64,000 nucleotides of DNA from Synechococcus sp. UW140 (GTDB lineage: Bacteria; Cyanobacteriota; Cyanobacteriia; PCC-6307; Cyanobiaceae): NCBI GenBank assembly GCA_945875915.1, contig CAMCMT010000010.1, positions 1 to 64,000 of the forward strand, given 5' to 3'. Below, piece by piece: positions 29,652 through 40,735 of the stretch. A program made the translations under genes and the position numbers. Numbering within the stretch: the first letter of the stretch is position 1; every line of letters starts with the position of its first letter. The notes under the pieces were generated by a model that was not told the origin of the DNA, made no database searches, and saw nothing but the letters and a program-made list of their open reading frames with translations.

Positions 29652-30686
29652 GTGAAAACGCAGGCCTCCCAGTTAGCAGCGCGGTTGAAGCAACAGGCCA
29701 GAAACCTGGGGTTCGGTCCGGTGGGCATCGCTGCCTTACCCGGCAGTCCCCGGATTGGCCTGCGCACCGCGGCCCTAGAGCGCTGGCTGGCGGCCGGTCA
29801 CCAGGCCGAGATGGCCTGGATGGCCGACCCCCGGCGCCGGGCCGCAGAAAGCCTGCTTCCCGGCGCCCGCAGCCTGCTGGCCGTGGGGCTCAACTACTAC
29901 GTGGCGGCCGAACGCCAACCCGGCAGCCTGAAGGTGGCGCGCTATGGCTGGGGCCGGGACTATCACCGGGTAATCGATGGCCGACTGCGCCAGCTGGGCC
30001 GCTGGCTGGAGCAGGAAGTGCCTGGCCTGGGGTGGCGCGCCTGCGTCGATAGCGCGCCCTTGCTCGATAAGGCCTGGGCGGAAGAAGCGGGCCTGGGCTG
30101 GATCGGCAAGAACGGCAACCTGATCCATCCCCGCCAGGGCTCCTGGTTGCTACTTGGGCACCTGCTCACCACCGTGGAGCTACCGCCGGACCAGCCGGGC
30201 GAACCCCTCTGTGGCCGCTGCAACCGCTGCATCGAGGCCTGCCCCACCGGCGCCATCACCGAGCCCTTTGTGGTCGATGCCCGCCGCTGCATCGCCTTTC
30301 ACACGATCGAAAACCGGGACCCCGACCTACCCGACGCCATCAAGGCGGGCCTGGGCTCCTGGGTGGCCGGCTGCGACATCTGTCAGGACGTTTGCCCCTG
30401 GAATCATCAGGGCCTCACAAGCAGTTCTGAGCCGGATTTGCAGCCCCGCGACTGGCTCTTGAACCTGCAGGTTGAGCAGGTTCAGGGCTGGAGTGAGGCG
30501 GAGTGGGACGAACGGCTGCGGGCCTCGGCCCTGCGGCGCATCAAGCCCTGGATGTGGCGCCGCAACGCCGCCGCTGCAGCACCAGTCCAAGCAAAAACGC
30601 CGCCAGCACCAAGCCATCAGCAGACTGCTGTCATCAGCCCCAAACCTGGGCCCAGCGCAGGCGGCTGGTCGGGAATCGACTCCTAG
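29652..30686 (+). CDS. queG: Epoxyqueuosine reductase QueG
   Basis: A 344-residue cobalamin and Fe-S enzyme, the last step of queuosine synthesis in tRNA. The N-terminal domain has GFGPVGIAAL and ARSLLAVGLNYYV. The catalytic Asp region is ACVDSAPLLDKAWAEEAGLGWIGKN. Two 4Fe-4S motifs are CGRCNRCIEACPTGAI and CDICQDVCPWN. The C-terminal 40 residues are a Pro/Ala tail. GTG at 29652 is the likely start; a TTG at 29685 is an alternative. Confidence 0.93.
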   Translation: MKTQASQLAARLKQQARNLGFGPVGIAALPGSPRIGLRTAALERWLAAGHQAEMAWMADPRRRAAESLLPGARSLLAVGLNYYVAAERQPGSLKVARYGWGRDYHRVIDGRLRQLGRWLEQEVPGLGWRACVDSAPLLDKAWAEEAGLGWIGKNGNLIHPRQGSWLLLGHLLTTVELPPDQPGEPLCGRCNRCIEACPTGAITEPFVVDARRCIAFHTIENRDPDLPDAIKAGLGSWVAGCDICQDVCPWNHQGLTSSSEPDLQPRDWLLNLQVEQVQGWSEAEWDERLRASALRRIKPWMWRRNAAAAAPVQAKTPPAPSHQQTAVISPKPGPSAGGWSGIDS

Positions 30687-30699
30687 GCTGGGCTCTGGA

Positions 30700-31608
30700 A
30701 TGAACGGCACCATGGCACCGCGCTGGTTGAGGTCCCTGGTTGCTCTACCCCTGGTTTTTGGGGTTGGACTTGGCCCAGCCCCAGCGGCCCAGGCCCTGGT
30801 TCCCTTCGTGGTGCTGCCCCCCCCCCAGGACCTAGAAGCTGCTGGCCTGGGGATTGCCCAGGCCGCCGCCCGCCTGCTGCGCCTCGGCCAGGCCGAGGAA
30901 GCGGCCCGGCTTGCGGCCCTGACCGTGCAACTCATCCCTAGTGACCCCCGCGGCTGGATCCTGCTGGCCGAAGCCCAGCTGCGCAGCAAACAGCCGAAAT
31001 TGGCCGCCATAGCCCTAGTGCAGGCCAAACGGCTTGATCCCAAAAACCCCGGCATCTGGTTTGCCGAAGGCTCCCTGGCCCTCCATGACAACCACCCCCA
31101 ACTGGCGATCCAGTTGTTGGAGCAGGGCCTGAAACTGGATCGCAAAAACGCAGGCGCCTACTTCGATCTCGGCAATGCCCAGATCCTGCTCGGCAAATCC
31201 AGGCCGGCCCTGGTCGCCTTCGAAAAAGCGGCCTCCCTACGGCCGAAATTCTGGGAAGCGATCAACAACCAGGCCCTGGTGCTGTTTGAACTGGGCAAAC
31301 CACTCGAGGCGATCAGCCGTTGGCACCAGGTCCTACGCATCAAGGCGAATGCGGCCGAACCCAGCCTGGCCCTGGCCGCAGCCCTCAATGGCCTTAAGCC
31401 GGGCAGCCAGGAAGCCATCGAGCTGGCCAATCGGGCCCTGGCCGCCGAACCCAACTACGCGCTCGAGACTTACCAAAAAGAGCAGCTCTGGGGTCCGCGC
31501 CTGCGGGCCGCAACCCGCCAGCTGGTTCAACGCAACGAACTCAAAGCCAGTCTGGAACGGGCCCTGGCCAATGCGAGCGGCAACAGCGACGACCAGGACG
31601 AGCAATAG
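30700..31608 (+). CDS. Exported TPR-repeat protein
   Basis: A 302-residue protein. An N-terminal signal peptide (WLRSLVALPLVFGVGLGPAPAAQA) is followed by four to five tetratricopeptide repeats (for example GWILLAEAQLRSKQPKLAAI, AYFDLGNAQILLGKSRPALV, FWEAINNQALVLFELGKPLE). It is probably a lumenal or periplasmic scaffold for protein-protein contacts. Partners are not evident. It starts 13 bp after queG and lies upstream of the topoisomerase gene in conserved picocyanobacterial order. Confidence 0.88.
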   Translation: MNGTMAPRWLRSLVALPLVFGVGLGPAPAAQALVPFVVLPPPQDLEAAGLGIAQAAARLLRLGQAEEAARLAALTVQLIPSDPRGWILLAEAQLRSKQPKLAAIALVQAKRLDPKNPGIWFAEGSLALHDNHPQLAIQLLEQGLKLDRKNAGAYFDLGNAQILLGKSRPALVAFEKAASLRPKFWEAINNQALVLFELGKPLEAISRWHQVLRIKANAAEPSLALAAALNGLKPGSQEAIELANRALAAEPNYALETYQKEQLWGPRLRAATRQLVQRNELKASLERALANASGNSDDQDEQ

Positions 31609-31687
31609 GGTCCCGAGGCTCGGGCCGCGGCCCTCCTCGACGGGATCTGTAGGCTGAAAGCCAATAGCCCTCAGACACCAACAGCGG

Positions 31688-34165
31688 ATGGCCGAGGAGC
31701 AGAACGGGCAGCGAATCCAACCGATCGCCCTGCATCAGGAGATGCAGCGTTCCTACCTCGAATACGCCATGAGCGTGATCGTGGGACGGGCCCTCCCCGA
31801 TGTGCGCGACGGCCTCAAGCCAGTGCAGCGCCGCATCCTGTTTGCAATGCAGGAGCTAGGGCTCACTCCCGATCGTCCTTACCGCAAATGTGCCCGCGTC
31901 GTTGGCGACGTCCTCGGCAAGTACCACCCCCATGGCGACCAGGCCGTCTACGACGCCCTGGTGCGGCTGGTGCAGACCTTCGCCAGCCGCCACCCCCTGC
32001 TCGATGGCCACGGCAATTTCGGCTCGGTGGACGACGACCCCCCGGCCGCCATGCGGTACACGGAAACGCGGCTAGCCCCGATCGCCTACGAAGGTTTACT
32101 GGATGAAATCGGCAGCGACACAGTTGATTTCGCGCCCAATTTCGATTCCTCCCAGCAGGAACCCACGGTCCTACCGGCCCAATTGCCCTTCCTGATCCTT
32201 AACGGCTGCACCGGCATCGCCGTGGGCATGGCCACCAGCATTCCGCCCCATAACCTGGGCGAAGTGGTCGATGCCCTAATCGCCCTGATCCGCAAACCGG
32301 AACTCAGCGACGAGAAACTACTGGAGCTGGTTCCCGGGCCAGATTTTCCCACCGGCGGTGAAGTACTGATCAGCAGCGGCCTGCGGGATACCTACCTGCT
32401 TGGTCGCGGCAGTATCGCCATGCGCGGTGTGGCCCACATCGAGGATGTGCAACCCGGCAAGGGCCGCCATCGCCGCAGCGCCGTAATTATCACGGAACTG
32501 CCCTACCAATTGAGCAAGGCGGGCTGGATTGAAAAACTGGCCGACCAGGTCAACGATGGCAAGATTACCGGCATCGCCGATATTCGCGATGAAAGTGATC
32601 GCGATGGCATGCGCGTAGTAATCGAATTACGCCGCGATGCAGACCCTGAGAAAGTATTAACCGAACTGCAACGGCGCACCGCCTTACAAAGCAATTTTGG
32701 TGCCATTATGCTGGCCCTAGTGAATGGCAAACCGCTGCAACTGTCCCTGCGGCAGATTTTGCACCATTTCCTCGATTATCGCGAACTCACGATCATCCGC
32801 CGCACCCGTTATGCCCTGAAACGGGCTGAGGATCGTCTCGAGGTCGTAGAAGGCTTGATAATTGCCCTCGATGCCCTGCCCCAGGTGATCGCCATGATCA
32901 GCGCCGCCGCCGATGCTGGCAGTGCCAAGGCCAGCCTGCAGGTCCATCTCAACTTGAATGAACGTCAGGCCGATGCCGTACTGGCGATGCCCCTAAGGCG
33001 CCTGACCGGCCTAGAGCAAGCCAGCCTGCGCAACGAGGCCGAGGATCTGCGCCAGGAACGCAATCGCCTGCGCAACCTGCTCGATGACCGCAGCACCCTG
33101 CTCGACACAATGGTGAGCGAATTCAAGGGGCTAAAAAAGCGTTACTCCACACCTAGGCGCACCCGCCTGATCGAAGGGGGCGATGACCTGGTGGCCCAAC
33201 GGGCTGCCGCGAGCCGTCCAACGGCGGAACTGCAACGGCAGAAAGCCCTAGAAGGGCTCTCCAGTGATGGCAAATTATTGATCCAGGCCGATGGCCAGGT
33301 GAAGATCGTAGCGCCCCAATTACTGGGCCGCCTGCACCTCGATGAGGCCATCGAAGCGGGCGATCACCCGTCACCGGCCCGGCTGATCCTGCCGGTGAAT
33401 GAAAAACCGTCGCTGTTGGCCTTCACCAGTAGGGGCCGAGTCGCCCTGTTGCGCTGGGAATTTGCCGGCCAGAACCCCGGAGCCCTGGAGCAGTTCCTGC
33501 CCGATGGGCTCCTAGGTGAGCGGGTGGTTCAATTGTTGCCCCTGCCCAGCGATAGGGCTGCCGGCCTGGGGCTGCTAACCAGCGATGGACGCCTCAAGCG
33601 TCTAGCCCTTCAGGAGTTCCTGGAGCTCTCGGGCCGGGCCGCCACCGTGCTCAAACTCAAGGATGGTGTGGAACTGCGGCGGGTGGTGACCTGCCGCGAT
33701 GGCGACACCCTGGTGGTGGGCACCAGCACTGGTCGCCTATTGCGCCTGCTGGTCGATGACCAGTCGATCCCCACCATGGGCCGCACCGCCCAAGGACCCG
33801 TGGTCATGCGGCTTTTGCCCAGGGAAACGGTGGTGGGGGCGGCCTGCGGAGCCGTCAATGGAACTCTGTTGCTGGCCAGCCGCCGGGGCCAACTCAAACG
33901 ACTGCCCATCGCCAGCCTGCGGCTCCGCCAGCGGGGGGATCTGGGGCAAATAGGCCTGGGCTTTGCCCAAGGGGATGACCAGCTCAGTGACCTGCAGGAC
34001 GGAGCCTCCAAACTGGTAGCGATCGTGCTGAAGGACGGCCGCAGCCTCAGGCTCGCCAGCGAATCCCTGGAAGCCCAGGATTGCAGCGGCACCGGCATCA
34101 CCCTGGACCTAAAAGCGGATGAAGCGATCAACGAACTGATCCCCCTACTCCAAACAAACTCCTGA
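31688..34165 (+). CDS. Type II topoisomerase A subunit (GyrA/ParC paralogue)
   Basis: An 825-residue DNA breakage-reunion subunit. The N-terminus has [30 protein letters not shown], then [28 protein letters not shown], and the catalytic Tyr lies in [12 protein letters not shown]. The C-terminal β-pinwheel starts near residue 500. The canonical GyrA box (QRRGGKG) is not seen; the closest segment is [11 protein letters not shown]. That fits a ParC-like or second GyrA copy, which I recall next to purF in picocyanobacteria. It converges with purF. Confidence 0.93.
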   Translation: MAEEQNGQRIQPIALHQEMQRSYLEYAMSVIVGRALPDVRDGLKPVQRRILFAMQELGLTPDRPYRKCARVVGDVLGKYHPHGDQAVYDALVRLVQTFASRHPLLDGHGNFGSVDDDPPAAMRYTETRLAPIAYEGLLDEIGSDTVDFAPNFDSSQQEPTVLPAQLPFLILNGCTGIAVGMATSIPPHNLGEVVDALIALIRKPELSDEKLLELVPGPDFPTGGEVLISSGLRDTYLLGRGSIAMRGVAHIEDVQPGKGRHRRSAVIITELPYQLSKAGWIEKLADQVNDGKITGIADIRDESDRDGMRVVIELRRDADPEKVLTELQRRTALQSNFGAIMLALVNGKPLQLSLRQILHHFLDYRELTIIRRTRYALKRAEDRLEVVEGLIIALDALPQVIAMISAAADAGSAKASLQVHLNLNERQADAVLAMPLRRLTGLEQASLRNEAEDLRQERNRLRNLLDDRSTLLDTMVSEFKGLKKRYSTPRRTRLIEGGDDLVAQRAAASRPTAELQRQKALEGLSSDGKLLIQADGQVKIVAPQLLGRLHLDEAIEAGDHPSPARLILPVNEKPSLLAFTSRGRVALLRWEFAGQNPGALEQFLPDGLLGERVVQLLPLPSDRAAGLGLLTSDGRLKRLALQEFLELSGRAATVLKLKDGVELRRVVTCRDGDTLVVGTSTGRLLRLLVDDQSIPTMGRTAQGPVVMRLLPRETVVGAACGAVNGTLLLASRRGQLKRLPIASLRLRQRGDLGQIGLGFAQGDDQLSDLQDGASKLVAIVLKDGRSLRLASESLEAQDCSGTGITLDLKADEAINELIPLLQTNS

Positions 34166-34241
34166 TCGCTTTTGCTAGAAAACTAAAGATCTATTAATAT
34201 ATATCGTTTCGAAATAATCTCTTAACTCACTTGTAAATTTT

Positions 34242-35750
34242 TCAAGAATTGACCAGAAGAGCCGGCTCTAAGGTAAGTTTACTAGCTCGCACTTCCTCAT
34301 CCATTGGAATGGGATAGGCCCCGTCAAAACAGGCTGTACAGAAATTATTGGAATTTTCATGGGCCGCTTCCACCATGCCTTGCTTGCTCAAGTAGGCGAG
34401 AGAATCAACGCCGAGGTGACGTTCGATCTCCGCCAGCGTCAGGCGGGCCGCGATCAACTGATCCTGGGTGTCGGTATCAATTCCATAGAAACAGGGATGG
34501 GTCACCGGCGGAGAACTAATGCGCATGTGCACCTCCGTAGCACCGGCATCCCGCAAGGCAGCCACTAACTTGCGACTGGTCGTGCCGCGCACAATCGAAT
34601 CATCGATCACCACGACCCGCTTGCCAGAAAGCACATCAGGCAAAGGATTGAGCTTGACGCGAATACCGGCCTCGCGCATGGCCTGGGTGGGTTGGATGAA
34701 GGTGCGACCGACATAGCGATTCTTGATCAGGCCATCGGCAAAAGGAATGCCACTTGCCTGGGAGTAACCAATCGCAGCCGGGATACCTGAATCGGGCACC
34801 CCGATAACAATATCGGCATCAAGAGGCGTTTCCAGCGCCAGGATCTCACCGATTCTGACTCGATAGCTATAAAGAGATTCGCCAAAAAAGCGACTATCGG
34901 GCCTGGCGAAATAGATCATCTCAAAGATGCAGAGCTTGGTAGGCTCTTGACACCAAATTTGACGCGTTGGTATTGGATCACCAGCACGAAAATATATCAA
35001 CTCACCGGGCTTTACATCATCTAAATACCTGGCTCCAACAATATCGAGTCCACAGCTTTCACTACTAGCTACCCAGTGGCCCTGATCCGGTTCCCCCAGG
35101 CTCCCAAATACAAGGGGGCGAATGCCATGACCATCGCGCAGGGCAAATAGGCCATGGGGAGTTCCAATCACCAGGCTAAAAGCCCCTTTACAGAGGCCCG
35201 CAGCCGTCACAATCGCCGCCTGCCAATCGAGGCCGCTATCTACGGCCTGCTGCAAGGCAAAGGCGATCAGCTCCGAATCGGTGGTGGAGGTGAATTCCAC
35301 GGCGGTGGCGGTGGCCAGGGCCGTGGCCGCAATCGATCGGTTCAGGTCGGCCGCATTGACCAAGTTGCCGTTATGGGCCAGGGCAAAGGGCCCGAGCCGG
35401 GTCATCAACACCACCGGCTGGGCATTGCAAACCTTGCTGCTGCCGGTGGTCGAATAGCGGTTATGGCCGATGGCTAAATCACCAGGCAGGCGCTCCAGGA
35501 CCTCCTGATCGAACACCTGACTAACCAGGCCCATGTCCTTGTGCAGGCAAACCTTGGCGCCCTGGAAGGCGGCAATTCCCGCCGATTCCTGGCCCCGGTG
35601 CTGCAGGGCATAAAGACCGAAATAGGTGAGGTTGGCCACCGCCTGCCCCGGGGCGAGCACGGCAAACACGCCACAGGCTTCTTCGGGCTTATCAGGCCGT
35701 TCCGGCTGCTCGAACGGCACTGACAAATCGTTCCTCTCCAGGATGGTCAT
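34242..35750 (-). CDS. purF: Amidophosphoribosyltransferase
   Basis: A 502-residue enzyme for the first committed purine step (PRPP plus glutamine to phosphoribosylamine). The catalytic N-terminal Cys, exposed after removal of a 25-residue propeptide, is in EEACGVFAVLAPG. The glutaminase domain has LQHRGQESAGIAAF and GHNRYSTTG. The PRPP loop is VVVIDDSIVRGTTSRKLV. Fe-S ligand cysteines typical of the Bacillus/cyanobacterial type are present, including NNFCTACFDG. It follows purL by 6 bp. Confidence 0.97.
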   Translation of the reverse strand: MTILERNDLSVPFEQPERPDKPEEACGVFAVLAPGQAVANLTYFGLYALQHRGQESAGIAAFQGAKVCLHKDMGLVSQVFDQEVLERLPGDLAIGHNRYSTTGSSKVCNAQPVVLMTRLGPFALAHNGNLVNAADLNRSIAATALATATAVEFTSTTDSELIAFALQQAVDSGLDWQAAIVTAAGLCKGAFSLVIGTPHGLFALRDGHGIRPLVFGSLGEPDQGHWVASSESCGLDIVGARYLDDVKPGELIYFRAGDPIPTRQIWCQEPTKLCIFEMIYFARPDSRFFGESLYSYRVRIGEILALETPLDADIVIGVPDSGIPAAIGYSQASGIPFADGLIKNRYVGRTFIQPTQAMREAGIRVKLNPLPDVLSGKRVVVIDDSIVRGTTSRKLVAALRDAGATEVHMRISSPPVTHPCFYGIDTDTQDQLIAARLTLAEIERHLGVDSLAYLSKQGMVEAAHENSNNFCTACFDGAYPIPMDEEVRASKLTLEPALLVNS

Positions 35751-35756
35751 TCTGCC

Positions 35757-38120
35757 TCAGACCCCGGTTGCCATCCGCCGCGGGATGGCCTGCTCATAGC
35801 TCTTCTGAAGCTCGCTGATGGGCAGCTGCACCAGGACCTGATCCGCCTGGCTGATCACCAGCTCAGCGCTCGCCTGCACCTGGCCCAACCGCTGGGCGGG
35901 AATGGCAGGGCCTGCGCCCCCGGCCTGGTCGAGGGCCTGCTGCCAAGCTTCCGCCTGCTCCGGGGCCACCCCCACCAGGATGCGGGCACCGCCTTCGGCA
36001 AACAGAAGGCGATCCAAACGGGTGGCTCCGGCCGGAACCTCGACGCTCGCCCCCAGGCCCGAGGCCATGCAGGCTTCAGCCAGGGCTACGGCCAGGCCGC
36101 CATCGGCCAGGTCGTGGGCACAGGCCACCAGACCAGCGCTGATCGCCTGGCGCAGGAACGCTTGAACCGCCTTTTCCAAGGCCAGATCCACCTGGGGCGG
36201 CCGGCCCGTGAGCAGGCCGTGGATGCACTCCAGATAGCTGCTGCCCGCCAAGGTGAGCCGATCATCCAAAGCCATGGACCCAGGGCCAGAGCAGGCCTCC
36301 AACGGCACACCTAAGAGCCAGATGGCGGCGCCAGGCTGCTTCCAAGCCAGGCCGGTGACCTGGGCTAGGTCATGGACTAAACCAACCATGCCGACCACGG
36401 GGGTGGGGTGGATCGGCTGCATGCGCCCATCGGGCAGGCGGGTCTCGTTGTAGAGGGAGACGTTGCCGCCGGTGACGGGCGTGTCCAGGGCACTGCAGGC
36501 CTCTGAAATGCCCCGACACGCCATGGCCAATTGCCAATACCCCGTGTCGGAGTCCGGCGAGGGGAAATTGAGGTTGTCGGTGACGGCAAGGGGTTCAGCG
36601 CCGACGCAGCTGAGGTTGCGGGCGGCCTCGGCCACCGCCGCCATGGCGCCACGCTCGGGGTCCAGGGCCACCCAACGATTAGGACAATCCACCACCGCCG
36701 CCACGCCGCGCGTAGCCGCCGCCATCGCTTCGGAACCCTGCTGGGGCCGCAGGCGCACCACAGCCGCATCGGCGCCGCCGGGGGGCACCACGGTGTTGGC
36801 CTGCACCTGCTGGTCGTACTGGCGGTAGACCCAGCGCTTACTAGCGATGGTGGGGTCATCGAGCAGGGCGAGCAGCACCTGGTTCCAGCTGCGGGAGCCA
36901 ATGCCTTCCCGGCTGGCGGGGGGCAGCTGGTCCTCTGACCAGCGCCAATGGGCCTGGATCTCGGCGGGCGGTTCGCTGATCAGGCTGTGCTGGTTGATCG
37001 GCGTGTCATTGGCCAGGGCATTGGCGGGCACTTCAGCTGCCACTTCACCGTGCTGAAGCACCCGCACCACGTTCTCGGCCAGAACCCGGCCGACCACCGC
37101 CGCCTGCAGGCCCCAACGGCGGAAGCGGGCCATCAGGGCCTCCTCCCGGCCCTTGGCCACCACGAACAACATGCGCTCCTGGGATTCCGAAAGCAGGAAC
37201 TCGTAGGCCGTCATGCCCTGCTCCCGGGCCGGCACCAGATCGAGATCGAGCTCCACCCCCACACCGCCCTTAGCGGCCATCTCCGAGCAGCTGCAGGTGA
37301 GGCCTGCGGCGCCCATGTCCTGGGCCGCCACCACATCGCCGCTCTGGAAGGCCTCCAGGCAGGCCTCGATCAACCCCTTCTCGAGGAAGGGATCGCCCAC
37401 CTGCACGGCGGGCCGGTCATCCAGGGAGGCTTCGGTGAGTTCGGCGCTGGCGAAACTGGCACCGCCCATGCCATCGCGGCCCGTGGTGCTGCCCACGTAC
37501 ACCACCGGATTGCCGACGCCACTGGCGCCCGAGCGCACGATGTCCTCGGTTTCCATCAACCCCAAGGCCATGGCATTGACCAAGGGGTTGCCGCTGTAGC
37601 TGGGATCAAAGGCCACCTCACCGCCCACGGTCGGTACGCCAACGCAGTTGCCGTAATGGGCGATGCCAGCCACCACCCCTTCCATCAAGCCCGCATTGCG
37701 GCCCTCCTCCAGGGGACCAAAGCGCAGGGCGTTGAGCAGGGCGATCGGACGGGCCCCCATGGTGAAGATGTCCCGCAGGATGCCGCCCACCCCGGTGGCC
37801 GCCCCCTGGAACGGTTCCACAGCCGAGGGGTGATTGTGGCTTTCGATCTTGAAGGCGAGCCGCTGGCCCTCGCCCAGGTCCACCACACCGGCGTTCTCGC
37901 CAGGCCCCACCAGGATGCGGGGGCCGGTGGTGGGGAACTGGCCCAGCAGGGGCCTGGAGTTGCGATAGCAGCAATGCTCCGACCACATCACCCCGAACAT
38001 GCCGAGCTCGGCCCGGTTCGGTTCCCGCCCGAGCCGGCGCACGATTTCGTCGTAGTCAGCCCGACTAAGGCCCTCCTTGCGCAGTGCCTCGGCAAGCGAA
38101 AAGGGCGGTGTGGCGACCAC
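35757..38120 (-). CDS. purL: Phosphoribosylformylglycinamidine synthase subunit PurL
   Basis: A 787-residue small-type PurL that works with PurS and PurQ to make FGAM from FGAR. Motifs are [19 protein letters not shown], the ATP/metal segment [25 protein letters not shown] (positions 37800-37880), [16 protein letters not shown] and the second half [16 protein letters not shown]. The start is GTG at 38120. It forms a leftward operon with purF and lies after the PRC-like gene. Confidence 0.97.
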   Translation of the reverse strand: MVATPPFSLAEALRKEGLSRADYDEIVRRLGREPNRAELGMFGVMWSEHCCYRNSRPLLGQFPTTGPRILVGPGENAGVVDLGEGQRLAFKIESHNHPSAVEPFQGAATGVGGILRDIFTMGARPIALLNALRFGPLEEGRNAGLMEGVVAGIAHYGNCVGVPTVGGEVAFDPSYSGNPLVNAMALGLMETEDIVRSGASGVGNPVVYVGSTTGRDGMGGASFASAELTEASLDDRPAVQVGDPFLEKGLIEACLEAFQSGDVVAAQDMGAAGLTCSCSEMAAKGGVGVELDLDLVPAREQGMTAYEFLLSESQERMLFVVAKGREEALMARFRRWGLQAAVVGRVLAENVVRVLQHGEVAAEVPANALANDTPINQHSLISEPPAEIQAHWRWSEDQLPPASREGIGSRSWNQVLLALLDDPTIASKRWVYRQYDQQVQANTVVPPGGADAAVVRLRPQQGSEAMAAATRGVAAVVDCPNRWVALDPERGAMAAVAEAARNLSCVGAEPLAVTDNLNFPSPDSDTGYWQLAMACRGISEACSALDTPVTGGNVSLYNETRLPDGRMQPIHPTPVVGMVGLVHDLAQVTGLAWKQPGAAIWLLGVPLEACSGPGSMALDDRLTLAGSSYLECIHGLLTGRPPQVDLALEKAVQAFLRQAISAGLVACAHDLADGGLAVALAEACMASGLGASVEVPAGATRLDRLLFAEGGARILVGVAPEQAEAWQQALDQAGGAGPAIPAQRLGQVQASAELVISQADQVLVQLPISELQKSYEQAIPRRMATGV

Positions 38121-38173
38121 AGCAGCGAAGCAGATGGCCCCACTCTGGCTGAGGGCCCTACCCGCTGGTGGAG

Positions 38174-39010
38174 CTAGATCCAGGGATCCTCCTCGGAGTT
38201 CAGGTCCCGAACAGGGTCAGGGCGTTGTCGCGGATCTGGACGGGACGGGGAACGACGATCGCCAGGCGGGCCGTAACGGCTGGAATAGGGGTCTGGCTCA
38301 AGCTCCTCCCCCCAAGCTTCCCAGGCCTCAGCTCTGTCCCCATAGGCGGTGCGGCGGGGCCCATCTGGATCCTCAGGCTCCTCTAGCCAGCCCTCAAGTC
38401 GCTCCTCAACGCGGCCGCCCACCTCTTGAAACTGGTCGCGCAGGCGGGAGGTTTCCTCACCGATTTGCTCCCGCCAGCGGCGGGAGCGGCGCAGGAATTC
38501 CTGGCGCACGCTGGCCCGGGCCAGGGGCAGTTCATCCAATTGGGTTAAGGCGGTCACCACCTGGCCCGGTTGCTGATCCAGCAGACGATCGGGACTGAGG
38601 CGCCAGCGACTGCTGCCAGGAAGCCTCGGATCACTGCGGGCCACCAGGTAATGGAGGATGCGGCCGCTGCTGAGCTCTATGGCCGCATCGGCGACGCTGC
38701 CCAGCACCTGGCCCTGCTGGCCAATTAAGGCAGCATCGATCAAGGTCGGCAGCCGTTCGACCGTGAGCAGGTCGGTGTCGGCCCCCTCGCCCTGGACAAA
38801 CAGCTCCAGCTCGCCAAGGCCGCGCAACTGGTTCAGCCGCCAGGCCTGGCGCTTGGAACCAAAATTGCTCGGCTTACTGATCCAGCCCAACAGGCGATGT
38901 ACCGGAGGATGCATCCAAGCCAACACGCCAATGCCATGCTCATGACCTTCGTCGCAGCGCACCTGGCGCCGCAACAGGTCACTGAGTAGGAGTTGGTCGG
39001 GCAGGGCCAT
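38174..39010 (-). CDS. PRC-barrel-like conserved cyanobacterial protein
   Basis: A 278-residue protein with two β-rich modules: [20 protein letters not shown] and [26 protein letters not shown], both like PRC-barrel domains. An α-helical stretch and an acidic, Pro/Arg-rich disordered C-terminus (about 200-278) follow. This gene sits between dnaN and purL in picocyanobacteria, but I know of no assigned function. It may bind ribosomes or membranes, as other PRC-barrel proteins do; this is only inference. Confidence 0.75.
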   Translation of the reverse strand: MALPDQLLLSDLLRRQVRCDEGHEHGIGVLAWMHPPVHRLLGWISKPSNFGSKRQAWRLNQLRGLGELELFVQGEGADTDLLTVERLPTLIDAALIGQQGQVLGSVADAAIELSSGRILHYLVARSDPRLPGSSRWRLSPDRLLDQQPGQVVTALTQLDELPLARASVRQEFLRRSRRWREQIGEETSRLRDQFQEVGGRVEERLEGWLEEPEDPDGPRRTAYGDRAEAWEAWGEELEPDPYSSRYGPPGDRRSPSRPDPRQRPDPVRDLNSEEDPWI

Positions 39011-39040
39011 GAAATCAGCGTTGGCGTCTGGTTAAGCGGC

Positions 39041-40195
39041 TCAGCTACGGATCTGAACCGGCATCACCAGGTAGGTGAAGCCTGGCTCGCCCACGGGCAC
39101 CAGGATCACCGGCGTGGTGGGGGCGTTGCAATGGAGTTCAACCTGGTCAGCGGAGATCGCTTTTAGACCATCGATCAGGTAGCGCACGTTGAAGGCGATT
39201 TGGATCGCCTCACCACTCACCACTGCCGCCAAACTCTCGGAACCACTGCCCACGTCCTGGGCGTCGGCACTGATCAACAACTGGCCGGCTAGGGGATCAC
39301 TGACGATCTTGACGACGTTGTTGTGTTGATCGGCCAGCACCGCCACCCGCTCGAGGGCAGCGATCAGGGCCCGGCGATCCACCTGCAGCTGGCGGCTGAA
39401 GCTGTCTGGAATCAGCTGGCGGTAGTTGGGGTAGGTGCCATCAAGGCTGCGGCTGGTGAGCACCTGATCCGACCAGAGGAACACCACCTGGCCCCGATCG
39501 CAGAACAGGCTGACTGGTTCGCTGGACTGGCGGGCCGAGAGCAGGCGCTCCAGTTCCCGTAAGGAACGGGCCGGCACCGTGACATCCACCGTGCTGCCAG
39601 CCGCCGCCTCAGGCAGACCTTGCTCGGGCAGGGCGTGATTGAGCTTGAGCACGGCGAGGCGATGGCCATCGGTGGCGGCACATTCCAGCCCCTGGCCGTC
39701 GAGGCCCAGGTGCACCCCGGTGAGGATCTGCTTGGCCTCATCGCTGCTGCTGGCAAACAGGGTGGCCCGTAAGCCCTTCACCAGCACCTCGGGATCCAGG
39801 CGAATCGGTTCACCGCTTTGCACTAGGGGCAGCTCGGGGAAGTCTTCCGCCGGCATCCCCCGCATCTGGTAGGTGCCCGAGCTGCTGGTCAGATCCACCT
39901 GCTCGCTGCCTTCGTCGCTGCTGAGGGTGATCGGGCTATCCGCCGAAAGGCGCGACACGATTTCGCCAAACATCTTGGCGGGCAGGGTGATGGCGCCACT
40001 GGCCTCAACGGCGGCGGCCAGGCTGGTCTGGATGCCGAGGCTGAGATCAAAGCCGGTGAGGCTGAGCCGGCCCGTGCCGGCGTCGGCCGTGAGCAAGACA
40101 TTGGCCAGGACTGGATGGGTCGGGCGACTGGCCACGGCGCGGCTGACCAGTTGCAGGCTGGCGCTGAGTTCAGCCTGGGAGCAAACCAGCTTCAT
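39041..40195 (-). CDS. dnaN: DNA polymerase III sliding clamp (beta subunit)
   Basis: A 384-residue clamp with three similar domains: N-terminal MKLVCSQAELSASLQLVSRAV, a middle VLVKGLRATLFASSSDEAKQILTGVHL, and a C-terminal part ending VILVPVGEPGFTYLVMPVQI. It encircles DNA and tethers the polymerase. In many cyanobacteria dnaN flanks the replication origin; the 540 bp beside its start carry candidate DnaA-box-like repeats. Confidence 0.97.
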   Translation of the reverse strand: MKLVCSQAELSASLQLVSRAVASRPTHPVLANVLLTADAGTGRLSLTGFDLSLGIQTSLAAAVEASGAITLPAKMFGEIVSRLSADSPITLSSDEGSEQVDLTSSSGTYQMRGMPAEDFPELPLVQSGEPIRLDPEVLVKGLRATLFASSSDEAKQILTGVHLGLDGQGLECAATDGHRLAVLKLNHALPEQGLPEAAAGSTVDVTVPARSLRELERLLSARQSSEPVSLFCDRGQVVFLWSDQVLTSRSLDGTYPNYRQLIPDSFSRQLQVDRRALIAALERVAVLADQHNNVVKIVSDPLAGQLLISADAQDVGSGSESLAAVVSGEAIQIAFNVRYLIDGLKAISADQVELHCNAPTTPVILVPVGEPGFTYLVMPVQIRS

Positions 40196-40735
40196 GGGTC
40201 AGCGCATGGGGCCCCCCACGCTTCCACAGGCCAGGCCCAAGCGCAACGGTCTGGCTTGCCGGCTTCCCGTCCCTTCTTCTGACTAATGGATTGATCTTTA
40301 AAACAAAGAAGCAATCCAGTAGTCGTAGGGGCTGGGGAAAGCAGGGAAAACCTAAATAACCATGTGAAGCACTACGGTTTTGCCAATCCAGGCCCGGGAA
40401 AAGCAATTCTAATAATCGCAAAATCAACTGTTTTCCCCTGTTTCCCAAGTCTGGGGAAAACGGAGGGCTAGCGGGGAAGAAAAGCTTCCCCCTTCTTTCC
40501 CCGGTTTGGACCAGCCCAATCCCCAGCCTTTCCAGCGGCCGGTTCTCCAGCTGGTTTGGCTAAAAAGCATGAAAAAAGGGCCACCGAAGGGTGACCCCAA
40601 TAACCAAGCTTCCCTTGTCCTGAACCTGGGGTTGGGCTGCGTTCCCTGTTGATGGGAAGCCGATAAACCATTGGCCCGCCAGGTCGCTATCCGACTAGGA
40701 CAACAGGGGGTTGCTTGGTTTTGACTAGCCCCAAC
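40196..40735. other. dnaN-thrC intergenic region with a DnaA-box-like cluster
   Basis: No convincing gene is visible. The stretch carries 9-mers close to the cyanobacterial DnaA box TTTTCCACA, mostly as TTTTCCCCA-like forms: TGGGGAAAG at 40333, CAGGGAAAA at 40342, CCGGGAAAA at 40394, TTTTCCCCT at 40431, GTTTCCCAA at 40440, TGGGGAAAA at 40452, CTTTCCCCG at 40495, and GCTTCCACA at 40220. GTTTTCCCC (40430-40438) and GGGGAAAAC (40453-40461) form a perfect inverted repeat with a 14-bp spacer. I infer a diverged origin. None matches the consensus exactly. Confidence 0.45.
40572..40597 (-). terminator. Intrinsic terminator of thrC
   Basis: Read on the minus strand, GGGTCACC and GGTGGCCC pair over 8 bp (one G-T) around a CTTC tetraloop, followed directly by TTTTTT. 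It lies about 140 bp after the thrC stop and separates thrC from dnaN. Confidence 0.75.

Noticed and set aside
36948-38177. 409-codon plus-strand open frame opposite purL
   Set aside because: It mirrors purL on the other strand; the translation is His/Gly/Ala-rich with no motifs, as expected of GC-rich antisense frames.
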